60,313 nt of DNA, taken from an uncultured Kiritimatiellota bacterium. Its GTDB lineage: Bacteria > Verrucomicrobiota > Kiritimatiellia > RFP12 > UBA1067. The stretch spans positions 1 to 60,313 of the forward strand of contig CAKTZI010000025.1 in NCBI GenBank assembly GCA_934635385.1, given 5' to 3'. The translations under genes and the position numbers were made by a program. How positions within the stretch are numbered: position 1 is the stretch's first letter; each line of letters starts with the position of its first letter. This document shows, one piece after another, positions 41,370 to 49,501 of this stretch. The notes under the pieces were generated by a model, which saw only the letters and a program-made list of their open reading frames with translations, was not told the DNA's origin and did not search any database.

Positions 41370-43424
41370 ATGATGATGGGGCTTTTGCTTCTGGCGGCGC
41401 TGGTCGAGTGGGTAGACCCGATGATCGGCACGGTCACGTATCCTGAAGAAGGGCTGCGCGGCGACGAGGCGATTCACGGTTTCGGCAAGACGTTCCCAGG
41501 CGCGGCGATGCCGTTCGGGCGGATACAGCTCTCGCCAGACACGGTGACGGGCGGCGACAACGGCTCAGGCTATTCGTACACGCACAAGACGATCGAGGGC
41601 TTCAGCTTCCTCCACATGAGCGGCGTCGGCTGGTATGGCGAGTTCGGCAACTTCCAGGTCATGCCGGGTGAGGCAGGCCGAAGCCGGTTCGTGCATGCGG
41701 ACGAACGGGCCGAGGCGGGCTACTACCGTGTGAGGTTGCCGGATGCGGGGGTGCTCGCCGAACTCACGGCGGCACCGCGCGCAGGGATGATTCGCTTCAC
41801 CTACGAGACCGCTGGCAAAGGCTCGTTCACGGTCGATCTCGCGCGGCGCATCGGGGAGATTTCGCGCGCCAAGCCGCATGGTCGGCAGACGTTTCGCGTG
41901 ACAGGGCGGCATTCGTTCGCGGGAGAGATCGTCTGTGACCATCGTGACGGCGGTTGGGGGCGCGGTGCGGGCAAGGTGGATTACAGGGTGCGGTTTCGAG
42001 GCATCTGCTCAAAGCCGCTCGACCAGGTGGAGCGCGCGGGCGGCGAAACGAACCTCAGGGTGCGCGTCCGATTCCCGGTCTTGGCCGGCGAGGCGGTCGT
42101 TCTGCATGTTGCGTTCGCCTTTGATGACGAGGCGCCGGAAACGCCGTGCGGAGTCGACTTCGACGCGATGCGCGCGGCGGCACGGTCGTCGTGGGACGCC
42201 GCGCTGGAGACGATTGAGGTCGAGGGCGGCACGGCAGACGAACGCACGATCTTCGCAACCGCCCTCTACCATGCGATGATTGACCCGCGCGACGTGGGGC
42301 AGGGGTCGGGGTATGTGAAGCGCACGGTCTTTTCGGGCTGGGACGTCTTTCGCAGCGAGATGCCGCTTCTGACGCTGATCCGTCCCGATGTCGTGTCGGA
42401 CCTGATCAACTCGATGATGGCGACGGTGACGTCGGGCAGGCGAAAGACATTGCCGCGTTGGGACATCCTCGGATGCGATTCCGGCTGCATGGTCGGGCAG
42501 CCGCTCATTCCCGTGATGGCGATGGCCTATGAGCGCGGCATCCGCACGTTTGACGCGGAACGCGCGCTCAGGCTTGCGCAGGAGACGCTTGAAATCGAGT
42601 CGAACGACCGGCAGAAGGGATATAAGGCGGGCTCTCTCTCCGAATCGCTGGAGTATGCCTACGCCGACTGGTGCTGTGGGCGCTTGGCGGAGCTGATGGG
42701 CAAGCCGGATGTCGCGGCTCGGTATTTTGGTTACGCGCAGGCTTACACGAACAGCTGGTCGGCGGAAGTCGGCTGGATGCGGACGCGCACGGCCGACGGC
42801 GGCTGGCTGCCGTGGGAAGGACGCGACAAGTATTATCAGGGATGCGTCGAGTCGAACCCTTGGCAGCAAGGGTGGTTTGTTCCGCACGACGTGGCGGGGC
42901 TGATGCGGCTCATGGGCGGCAAGGCCCGGTTTACGGAAGAACTTGAGCGGTTCTTCGCGGCGGTGCCGTCCGACTTCCGCTGGAACGCCGCCTACAACCA
43001 TCCGAACGAGGTCTGTCACACCCTGCCGTTTCTGTGGGCCTATTCTGCGCGGCCGGAGATGACGTCATGGTGGACGCGGAGAATTTTGGCGGGGGCATAT
43101 GGCACGGGCCCTTTTGGTTTGTGCGGCAATGAGGATGTCGGACAGATGAGCGCGTGGTATGTGCTGTCCGCGATTGGGCTTCATCCGCTCTGCCCAGGCG
43201 ACGGACGCTGGTTCCTGACGGCACCTGTGTTCAGCCGGACGGTGATTCGGCTTGATCCGAAGTGTTCTGCCGGACGCACGTTCACGATTTTGGCGCCGAA
43301 AGCCTCGCCTCAGGCGTGGCGCATCGTTGGCGTGAAGCTGAACGGACGCGCAATTGAGTCGCGCTGGATCTCGACGCACGACATCACCGCCGGAGGCGTC
43401 TTGGAATTTGATTTGGCGGAGTAG
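41370..43424 (+). CDS. GH92-type alpha-mannosidase
   Basis: 684 residues. It starts with a short hydrophobic segment and WVDPMIGT, the near-universal GH92 beginning, followed by HGFGKTFPGAAMPFGRIQLS. Later motifs include SGWDVFRSEMPLL (about 322-334), GWFVPHDVAGLM, YNHPNEVCHTLPFLW (about 544-558, the catalytic Glu region) and CGNEDVGQMSAWYVLSAIG (about 583-601). GH92 enzymes are Ca-dependent exo-alpha-mannosidases acting on N-glycans or mannans. The hydrophobic N-terminus (MMMGLLLLAALVEW) is short for a signal peptide, so localisation is uncertain. Last gene of the four-gene plus-strand cluster; no hairpin terminator is evident. Confidence 0.88.
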   Translation: MMMGLLLLAALVEWVDPMIGTVTYPEEGLRGDEAIHGFGKTFPGAAMPFGRIQLSPDTVTGGDNGSGYSYTHKTIEGFSFLHMSGVGWYGEFGNFQVMPGEAGRSRFVHADERAEAGYYRVRLPDAGVLAELTAAPRAGMIRFTYETAGKGSFTVDLARRIGEISRAKPHGRQTFRVTGRHSFAGEIVCDHRDGGWGRGAGKVDYRVRFRGICSKPLDQVERAGGETNLRVRVRFPVLAGEAVVLHVAFAFDDEAPETPCGVDFDAMRAAARSSWDAALETIEVEGGTADERTIFATALYHAMIDPRDVGQGSGYVKRTVFSGWDVFRSEMPLLTLIRPDVVSDLINSMMATVTSGRRKTLPRWDILGCDSGCMVGQPLIPVMAMAYERGIRTFDAERALRLAQETLEIESNDRQKGYKAGSLSESLEYAYADWCCGRLAELMGKPDVAARYFGYAQAYTNSWSAEVGWMRTRTADGGWLPWEGRDKYYQGCVESNPWQQGWFVPHDVAGLMRLMGGKARFTEELERFFAAVPSDFRWNAAYNHPNEVCHTLPFLWAYSARPEMTSWWTRRILAGAYGTGPFGLCGNEDVGQMSAWYVLSAIGLHPLCPGDGRWFLTAPVFSRTVIRLDPKCSAGRTFTILAPKASPQAWRIVGVKLNGRAIESRWISTHDITAGGVLEFDLAE

Positions 43425-43472
43425 GCTTGAATTCGCAATGACGTGAAGGGGCGCGTCAATCCCGATCAGGTA

Positions 43473-43552
43473 TCAGGTCGGCGTTGCGGGGCTGGTCGAG
43501 GCGCGGACGACGAACTTGGCCGAGACGTTTGACGGACGGAGGTAGGTTCTGC
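43473..43552 (-). pseudogene. 3' scar resembling the end of a LacI-type regulator
   Basis: Reading the minus strand to TGA at 43473-43475 gives YLRPSNVSAKFVVRASTSPA followed by TPT. The phrase K-F-V-V-R-A-S-T resembles the LVVRxST ending of LacI-family repressors. No start or DNA-binding domain remains. Only about 25 residues support this. Confidence 0.4.
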
Positions 43553-43563
43553 TATAATACCGC
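43546..43563 (+). promoter_or_regulatory. Orphan extended -10 promoter
   Basis: TTCTGCTATAATACCGCC, TATAAT at 43553-43558, but downstream there are only a 13-codon frame (ATG 43603) and minus-strand remnants. It probably belonged to a gene that has been deleted. Confidence 0.6.
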
Positions 43564-43600
43564 CATTAATTTAACTGCCATATAATTTACGACGGTTTAA

Positions 43601-43747
43601 TTATGAAGTTCTATCTGTCTCGACTTCTGCGAAGTCAAGCGTGATGCGCGTCGGTTCGATGAAGTCGTCCTGCGCCGGAAAGCCGAGGCCTTTTTCTCGG
43701 CGAACCCACAGAAGCGCGCACGGCAGATTTCCTATCGCGGCCTTTCG
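43601..43747 (-). pseudogene. 3' scar of an unidentified minus-strand gene
   Basis: Between TAG (43748-43750) and TAA (43601-43603) the minus strand encodes a protein-like stretch including LPCALLWVRREKGLGFPAQ and IEPTRITLDFAEVETDR, with codon use like real genes here, but no start. The family is not recognised. The rest of the 446-base gap between the GH92 gene and the next locus (43748-43870) shows nothing identifiable. Confidence 0.35.
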
Positions 43748-43870
43748 CTACGTGACATGTAGGCAGCGTCCATGGGGTTGGGTGGCGTGATGAGGCTTCG
43801 TAGGAAGGGCGGTCGTCGCGCCTCGACGTTGCGCATTCACCGAATCTACGCGAATTGAACGCGTGGCATT

Positions 43871-45396
43871 TCAATGATCGGCTGACAGCGGGGGCAGGAC
43901 TGCGCCGTTCGGCTGTCGGTAGGGCGTGGTGCCGAAGTTGACGGTGACGACGGTGCCGTCGGCGAAGGTCGTGCGCTGGACGAGGCGGTCGGGCGTGAGC
44001 GCACGGTGGTCGGTCATTTTGCTGTAGCCCGTGCGCCGGGCGACGGGGCTGGTCAGGCGATAGCTTTCAATGAACCGATCTTTTCGCTCTGTCCACAGCC
44101 GATGGTCGAAAATGTACATGGACGCTGTGCCTGTCGGCTCTGCGTACGGGTCGCCGGATGCGCCGGATTCGCGCATTCCTCGGCGCCGACGGCTGTCGTC
44201 ACGTCGATGAAGCGGGCGGTGAAGGGCTTCGCCTTCAGCTCGCGCGCGACGTGTTCGCGCACGCGGGCAGGCTGGCAGCGCGTGCATTGGGCGACGCAGA
44301 AGCGCTTCTGTCCGTCCGGGCAGGTCACGCCCCACGCACGGCGGAGGTCGTTTGCGTCCGCGCTGTTCCAGATGGCGCCGTCCGGCCACGCGGCGGTGTT
44401 GCGGCAGATGTCGTCGCCGTCCGGCGGCCAGCCGAGCTGCCGCACGAGTTCGGGCGGGTAGATGTCGCGGTAGCAGTCGTAGCGGCCGACCAGCACGTCC
44501 GGCAGGGACGCGATCGCGCCGACGAACGTGCGTTCGTGCATCGGCAGGCGGAATCCCTCGCTCAGCGGCAGGATCATGTGGTCGCCCGGTGCGCCCGCGA
44601 ACGGATCGGGAAAGGGGAGGCGATCCTTCAGAAGTCCGCGTCCGGCGAGGGTGACGGTGAATTCAGCCGAGGCCGTTGGGTCGGTTGCGAAGACGAGGGC
44701 GAGCGGCGTGCCGGTCTCGGCGTCCGTCACGCCGAAGCGCAGGGCATGGGCGGATGCCGTGAACTTGCGGACGAGAAAACGGGGATAGGCGCGGTTGCCT
44801 GTGGTTGTGCGCCACGTGCGGCCTGTCCGTCGGTCGGTGACGGCGAGCGCCAGCGTGGTGGTCTGGATCTCAAGGTCGAGCGCCTCCGTGCGCAGGGCTG
44901 CGACGTCCGGCAGGTCGGCGGCGCGCGGGACGGTGCCCGTGCGTTCGAGTGTGAGGTCTTTGAGGTCGAAGTCGGCGTCGTGCTGGCCGAAGATGCGCGG
45001 CACAAGCGCCGCGCCGCCTTCGGGGACGGCGAACGTCGATTCGGTCGTGCCATCGGGCTGGGCGCGGACGCAGCCGTAGCGCCAGGAGAGGGCTTGTCCG
45101 TTTGTGCTGAACAGGGTCGCCGCGAGAAGCACACCGGCCTTGTCGGTTTTGCGAATGCTTCCGAGCGAGCAGGCGAGCCGGAAGGCCTCGCCGGGACGCA
45201 CGGCGATGCGGCCGTCGCGGCGGGCGACTTCCCAGGACGAGTTGCCAGCGTGGGCGACCCGCGTAACGTCGCCCGTGGGCGTCAGGGAGAGCTGCCCGTC
45301 GCGCGCATACGACCGCCACGGCATCTCCGCCGCACATGCGGCGAATGTCGTCGTTGCAGACATTCCGAAGAGGACAATCAGTTGAAAGGCTTTAAT
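43871..45396 (-). pseudogene. Broken glycoside hydrolase of the DUF5696/GH101-like kind
   Basis: The N-terminal frame (45396 to about 44150) has a beta domain, then HERTFVGAI, WPDGAIWNSADANDLRR and FIDVTTAVGAEECANPAHPA, as in secreted DUF5696/GH101-like hydrolases. At about 44140-44160 the sequence changes frame and skips the expected catalytic-barrel remainder. The true C-terminus (MYIFDHRLWTERKDR, then FADGTVVTVNFGTTPY) continues in another frame to TGA at 43871. The start is also damaged: an SD (GGAGGT, 45403-45408) sits six bases before ATT (45394-45396), and only reading from that ATT restores a signal peptide (KAFQLIVLFGMSATTTFAA); the next ATG (45363) lies inside it. Two lesions together indicate a pseudogene. 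Confidence 0.72.
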
Positions 45397-45400
45397 CTTG

Positions 45401-45452
45401 ACACCTCCGTGGCTCCGTCCCTCTGAAATCTCCGTGTTAAGCGCCGCAGGCT
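45401..45452. repeat. Half copy of the long inverted repeat family
   Basis: CACCTCCGTGGCTCCGTCC and ATCTCCGTGTTAAGCGCCGC match the right arm of the elements at 1624-1766 and 19206-19303; no left arm is present. It lies between two minus-strand genes and supplies the ribosome-site sequence of the broken hydrolase. Confidence 0.6.
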
Positions 45453-45454
45453 GT

Positions 45455-46429
45455 CTATTGATTCGTCTGCTTGATCTTGAGTCCCGTGGGCGTCTCTTCG
45501 ACGGGATAGAGCCGCATCCGCTCGTTCGGCGACGTGTTCGGCTGGTGAAGGGTGAGCGTCAGCTGTCCGCCGAACGTGCGAAAGAGCATGCCGTGCCCGC
45601 CGTCGCGCGTGTAGAGGGGCGTGTGGCTTTTCCACGGTCCGCGAACCGAGCCGCCGGCGGAGGCGCACTGCAGGACGCTGTAGCCACAGTCCTTGACGGA
45701 GTTCGACCAGATCATGCGCAGGACGCCGTCCCTCGTCCGCAGCAGGAACGGTCCGTCCGTCACGCATCCGCCGCCCGGCGCGTCCGCGGCGCGGAACAGC
45801 TCGATCGGCTCGGACATGAAGCGCGCGAGGTCACGGCTCAGCGGCGCGGCCATCATGCGGCCGTTCCCCGTCTGGCACCACTCGTGGCAGAACACCATCC
45901 ATGGCTGGCCGTTCTCGACCCAGAGCGTCCCGTCCAGGCACATCCAGTCGGACGGCGTCACGCTGCCGTCCTTGACGGGCGCGAACGGGCCGAGGGGGCT
46001 GTCGCTCTTGAACACCCACACGCCGCGCGGCTGGCGCTTGCCGCCCTTGAAGCCGTCCTGCAGCAGGGATGGAATCGGATGCGCGGCGTCGGCGGCGAAG
46101 GTCAGCGTCACGAAGAGCCAGTAGGCGCCGTCGTACGTGTGGACTTCCGGTGCCCAGACGGCCGTGCAGGCGTTCGAGTCCGGCAGTTCGAGGACGGGCG
46201 TCTTCTCGCTCCAGCGCGCGAGGTCTTTCGAGGTGCGGACTGCGACGCCGCGTCCGCCCGACCAGGGCTTCGACTCGTAGAGGTAGTAGGTTCCGTCTTC
46301 GGCGAGCACGAACGGATCGCGGATGCGGAAGGCGTCACGCGAAACCGTCGTCGTCTCTGTCGCCTGCGCGAGGCCGTGGGCCAGCAGCGCGGCGGTCAGC
46401 GTCAGGACTTTGAGTTGAGTGGTGATCAT
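45455..46429 (-). CDS. Secreted GH43-type glycosidase
   Basis: 324 residues from ATG 46429, with signal peptide (LKVLTLTAALLAHGLAQA). I rejected a start 12 codons upstream as it adds only Arg/Lys. The five-bladed propeller of GH43 is indicated by FRIRDPFVLAEDGTYYLYES (general base Asp in RDPF), TAVWAPEVHTYDGAYWLFVT, CLDGTLWVENGQPWMV and GHGMLFRT. GH43 enzymes release arabinose, xylose or galactose by inversion. Here the expected 'GPG/EGP' acid motif is diverged (VTDGPFLL), so the activity is likely but not certain. It has its own minus-strand extended -10 promoter and GAAAGGGAAAAG ribosome site. Confidence 0.82.
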   Translation of the reverse strand: MITTQLKVLTLTAALLAHGLAQATETTTVSRDAFRIRDPFVLAEDGTYYLYESKPWSGGRGVAVRTSKDLARWSEKTPVLELPDSNACTAVWAPEVHTYDGAYWLFVTLTFAADAAHPIPSLLQDGFKGGKRQPRGVWVFKSDSPLGPFAPVKDGSVTPSDWMCLDGTLWVENGQPWMVFCHEWCQTGNGRMMAAPLSRDLARFMSEPIELFRAADAPGGGCVTDGPFLLRTRDGVLRMIWSNSVKDCGYSVLQCASAGGSVRGPWKSHTPLYTRDGGHGMLFRTFGGQLTLTLHQPNTSPNERMRLYPVEETPTGLKIKQTNQ

Positions 46430-46460
46430 GTTTGCTTTTCCCTTTCGTTTGTGTCTTGGC

Positions 46461-46479
46461 CGCATATTATAGCGAATTT
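46461..46479 (-). promoter_or_regulatory. Extended -10 promoter of the GH43 gene
   Basis: On the minus strand: AAATTCGCTATAATATGCG, TATAAT at 46466-46471. It shows the motif is used on both strands. Confidence 0.75.
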
Positions 46480-46567
46480 GTCGGCATTGCGGGGCGTTTC
46501 AGCCCCTGCCCGTTCGGGTAGGAGCGGTGAAGAGGTTTCTTTGCTTCGGCGAGACGCAGCCATGTCG

Positions 46568-46784
46568 GACTTTGGTTCACTTTTAACACAGAGCGGCCGA
46601 TGGCCGGGCGATGAGAGGCGACAGGGAGTTTCGCTTTGCGCAGTTCTGTCGGCTTCGTCGCACCTTCAGAGAGTCTGTTAACGCAAAGAGCGCAAAGGGG
46701 GAGAGACGCAAAGGTACGCAAAGACCTTTGTCCGCTTGCCGTCAAGCGTCTTGGCGATCTTTGCGTCAAAAGCCTTTGCGGCCT
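46568..46784. repeat. CGCAAAG-family long repeat, copy 1
   Basis: About 215 bases nearly identical to 46938-47150, running from ACTTTGGTT through AACACAGAGCGGCCGATGGC to GCGTCAAAAGCCTTTGCGG. The second half consists of CGCAAAG units on one side and CTTTGCG units on the other, which can fold back. No credible gene is encoded. With copy 2 and the 41-base repeat it fills most of the 46472-47253 gap. Confidence 0.9.
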
Positions 46785-46858
46785 TGTTCTCTTGCCGCAA
46801 GGCGCGGCTTCGCCGCTGGCACAGAGCGGGCGCAAGGAAATCTCTGCGCCCGCTTTGA

Positions 46859-46899
46859 GCCCTCTCTGCGGCTAAACCTTGAAAAACGAAACTACGTTC
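46859..46899. repeat. 41-base dispersed repeat, copy 1
   Basis: The sequence beginning GCCCTCTCTGCGGCTAAACC and ending GAAACTACGTTC recurs exactly at 50846-50886, about 4 kb away. The two copies bracket the zinc-nuclease and DUF4143 genes. Confidence 0.9.
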
Positions 46900-46937
46900 A
46901 AGGCCTCACAATGTCTCGTTGGTCACAGTCAAATCGA

Positions 46938-47150
46938 ACTTTGGTTATTTAACACAGAGCGGCCGATGGCCGGGCGATGAGAGGTGACAGGGAGTTTCGC
47001 TTCGCGCAGTTCTGTCGGTTTCGTCGCACCTTCAGAGAGTCTGTTAACGCAAAGAGCGCAAAGGGGGAGAGACGCAAAGGTACGCAAAGACCTTTGTCTG
47101 CTTGCCGTCAAGCGTCTTGGCGAACTTTGCGTCAAAAGTCTTTGCGACCT
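46938..47150. repeat. CGCAAAG-family long repeat, copy 2
   Basis: Direct repeat of 46568-46784 with about ten substitutions in some 210 bases. It ends in TTTGCGACCTTTGCGTTAG, about 100 bases before the next promoter. Confidence 0.9.
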
Positions 47151-47253
47151 TTGCGTTAGAAGATTCTTGCAGAACTGGGCGCAAGAAACGGTCGCCTAAA
47201 AGCAGAGCCGTAAAAAAAGATACGTCATTGCCAGAGCCCGTCACGGCGGGCAC

Positions 47254-47272
47254 ATTTTTGGTATAATCTGCG
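47254..47272 (+). promoter_or_regulatory. Extended -10 promoter upstream of the zinc-nuclease gene
   Basis: ATTTTTGGTATAATCTGCG, TATAAT at 47262-47267. The first ATG (47276) is eight bases on but opens a different frame (84 codons) that overlaps the start of the nuclease. The 90 bases between may be the remnant of another gene's head. Confidence 0.7.
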
Positions 47273-47366
47273 TCAATGAATGTGTTGGACCGAGTGCGCG
47301 AGCAAGGCGGATCTGCGCAAAATCAAGTGGACGAAGCCTTGAGCAGTTGTTGTATCTGTCGAATAT

Positions 47367-49229
47367 ATGGGAATCAAGCATCCAACTGTCGGAGTCAACG
47401 ATTTGCGGACATTGAATTCGCAGATTGCGGACGAATGGGATTTGTCAAAAAATCAAGGTCAGGACATACTTCAGTATGTTGCAGGGAGTGCACTTATTGT
47501 CTGGTGGAAGTGTGCGGTATGTGGGCATAAATGGAAAGCATCGATCCGTTCTCGGTATCAACGGGGGTCGGGTTGTCCGATTTGTGCACGTGGAAAAATA
47601 GGGAAGAGTCGTGTTAAGACTGAAATCAAGAATAAAGGGTGTTTTGCGGACTCTAAGTTGCTAAAAGATTGGGACTATGCGAAGAATGCGCCTGTGTTGC
47701 CGTCTGAATTCACACCAGTCAGTAATTCAACGGTGAACTGGAAGTGCCATTTATGCGGTTTTGAATGGAAAGCCAAGATCAGCAACCGTGTTCATGGGCG
47801 TGGTTGCCCTGCTTGTGCGAGGAAGGTTCTTTATGTCGGACATAACGACTTTGCGACAACAGAACCTGCGATAGCTAAAGAATGGCATCCGACAAAGAAT
47901 GGTGCGTTAAAACCTTCGGACGTCATGCGGGGAGAAGCCCGTAAGGTTTGGTGGCAATGTCCGTTAGGGCATGCCTATTTGGCATCGCTCAATAAACGAA
48001 CGTCTGACCACACGGGATGCCCAATATGTCATTCTGGCCGGCAAACCTCATTTCGCGAACAGGCATTCTACTATTATATCCAAAAGATTTATCCAGACGC
48101 CATCAGTCGATATATGCCGAATTGGCTTAGGCGGATGGAACTGGACATTTACATCCCGGAAAAGAAGCTTGCCATTGAGTATGATGGCGTAGCTTGGCAT
48201 AAAGAAACAAACTTTGACCGTGAAAAAAGGAAATGTGCACTTTGTCACGAACATGGAATAAAACTCTGGCGGGTAAAGGAGGTCATGCCGGAGGATGGCA
48301 GAGGTTTAGCGGACAAGATATTTTCTGTCCCCGATGTTGAGACGAAAGAAGGGTTCAAACGGTTGGTGTCATGGATTCTTGATGAACTTGATCCGGAAAG
48401 CAATATGTGGACGCGAAGAAAGCCTTTGCAATTTCACAGTGCCATTGATGTTGATTTGGAACGAGATCGTTATGAGATCAATCAGTATCGGGCATCCGTA
48501 AAGAATTCACTGGCGGAACGTTGCCATGAAATCGCGGAGGAATGGCATCCAACTAAAAATCACGAGTGGAAACCGTCAGCGTTGTCATGGAAAAGCGAAC
48601 GGAAGGTTTGGTGGTTATGCGCATGTTGTGGGCGAGACTATGAAATGACCATTGCTCATCGTGTGAGTGGGAATGGTTGTCCTTCATGCGCAAGGAAGAA
48701 ATCTGCCAAAACATATCGCCGGAACAGGATTGCGAAGGTTGGTTGTCTTTCTGACGAGAAGTTGTTGGCAGAGTGGGACTATGCGAGAAATGGCAACCTT
48801 CGTCCCGAACAGTTTTCTTCTGGGTGTGAAGAAAAGGTGTGGTGGAAATGCCGAACATGTGGCCATGAGTGGCTGGCAAAGATTGCGAATCGAACGCATG
48901 GACGTGGTTGCCCGTGTTGTGCTAATCGCGTTGTGGTCAAGGGGAAGAACGATCTTCTGACTTTGTTCCCAGACCTCTGTAAGGAATGGGATTGGACGAA
49001 AAACGGGAGTCTGCATCCAGACCAGATCACACCCGGAAAGAATGGAAAGGTTTGGTGGATTTGCCCAAAGTGCGGCCATTCCTATTCTGCACCACCTGCG
49101 CGCCGGACAAGGAGTAATTCCGGATGTCGGAAATGCGCCGATAAGGAAATTTGGAGCATTCGTCGGCAGAATAGCACAAAGAGGCAAAGAGAGAATGAAT
49201 TCCCTATGCAACTTGAGTTGAATATTTGA
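47367..49229 (+). CDS. Six treble-clef zinc modules flanking a Vsr/DUF559-like nuclease domain
   Basis: 620 residues, markedly AT-richer than the housekeeping genes. Six copies of a zinc-binding module of the DUF4379 treble-clef kind, each with an EWhptKN-like lead, VWWKC..CGHEW, and GrGCPxC, lie at about residues 20-72, 92-150, 165-222, 385-440, 458-512 and 530-590. Between the third and fourth copies (about 228-325) is a restriction-endonuclease-like domain: EQAFYYYIQKIYP, MELDIYIPEKKLAIEYDG, KCALCHEHGIKLWRVKE, giving the E...D...ExxxxG pattern of Vsr/DUF559-type enzymes. Proteins of this kind are found in accessory regions, and a DNA-processing or defence role is inferred. No ribosome site precedes ATG 47367, so the start is uncertain. 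Confidence 0.75.
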   Translation: MGIKHPTVGVNDLRTLNSQIADEWDLSKNQGQDILQYVAGSALIVWWKCAVCGHKWKASIRSRYQRGSGCPICARGKIGKSRVKTEIKNKGCFADSKLLKDWDYAKNAPVLPSEFTPVSNSTVNWKCHLCGFEWKAKISNRVHGRGCPACARKVLYVGHNDFATTEPAIAKEWHPTKNGALKPSDVMRGEARKVWWQCPLGHAYLASLNKRTSDHTGCPICHSGRQTSFREQAFYYYIQKIYPDAISRYMPNWLRRMELDIYIPEKKLAIEYDGVAWHKETNFDREKRKCALCHEHGIKLWRVKEVMPEDGRGLADKIFSVPDVETKEGFKRLVSWILDELDPESNMWTRRKPLQFHSAIDVDLERDRYEINQYRASVKNSLAERCHEIAEEWHPTKNHEWKPSALSWKSERKVWWLCACCGRDYEMTIAHRVSGNGCPSCARKKSAKTYRRNRIAKVGCLSDEKLLAEWDYARNGNLRPEQFSSGCEEKVWWKCRTCGHEWLAKIANRTHGRGCPCCANRVVVKGKNDLLTLFPDLCKEWDWTKNGSLHPDQITPGKNGKVWWICPKCGHSYSAPPARRTRSNSGCRKCADKEIWSIRRQNSTKRQRENEFPMQLELNI

Positions 49230-49234
49230 TGTGC

Positions 49235-49372
49235 ATGGCGAAATACGGCTTTTGGTGGTGCCTCGACTGGAACGCGCCGTCGATCAGGTTCTACAAGTCG
49301 CTGGGCGCGGAGGCGATGATCGACTGGACGGTCTACCGACTTGCGGGCGAAGCCCTGAAGAAGATGGCCTGA
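49235..49372 (+). pseudogene. 3' scar of a GNAT acetyltransferase
   Basis: From ATG 49235 to TGA 49372 the frame encodes FWWCLDWNAPSIRFYKSLGA and then AMIDWTVYRLAGEALKKMA. This is the classic end of a GNAT domain (LDWN.pai.FY.slGA). The acetyl-CoA-binding part is missing. It lies five bases after the zinc-nuclease stop, suggesting that gene replaced or landed in the acetyltransferase. Confidence 0.8.
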
Positions 49373-49384
49373 TGTTTCAGACTG

Positions 49385-49460
49385 CCCGAACAAAAACCGT
49401 CCAAATACCCGAACAAATCCGGTCCAAATGCCCGAACGAAAAGCGTCCAGATACCCGAAC
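49385..49460. repeat. 23-bp tandem direct repeat (three full units plus a fourth start)
   Basis: Units begin at 49385, 49408, 49431 and 49454, exactly 23 bases apart, each starting CCCGAAC and containing GTCCAAAT or GTCCAGAT (consensus CCCGAACrAAwnCsGTCCA). The fourth unit is only CCCGAAC and abuts the -35 of the DUF4143 gene. This is the layout of an iteron or operator array. There are no spacers, so it is not a CRISPR. Confidence 0.9.
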
Positions 49461-49462
49461 GG

Positions 49463-49491
49463 TTGACGTTATCTGCGAGATCGTGTATACT
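49463..49491 (+). promoter_or_regulatory. Canonical -35/-10 promoter of the DUF4143 ATPase
   Basis: TTGACG (49463-49468), 17-base spacer, TATACT (49486-49491). It is the only promoter in the window with a good -35. The ATG lies ten bases after the -10, so the leader is nearly absent. Confidence 0.75.
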
Positions 49492-49501
49492 ATCTGAAAT
49501 T

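Noticed and set aside
43635..43874. 80-codon minus-strand ORF between the GH92 gene and the broken hydrolase
   Set aside because: It has low-complexity Arg/Ser/Pro composition; the neighbouring frame (43601-43747) is more protein-like, so this is treated as a shadow of a remnant.
47276..47530. 84-residue ORF starting at the first ATG after the 47262 promoter
   Set aside because: It overlaps the zinc-nuclease frame, has no family resemblance, and the overlapping frame has clear repeated zinc motifs. It may be a remnant head but is not supported as a gene.
49385..49460. CRISPR array
   Set aside because: The 23-base units are directly contiguous with no unique spacers, and no cas gene is present.
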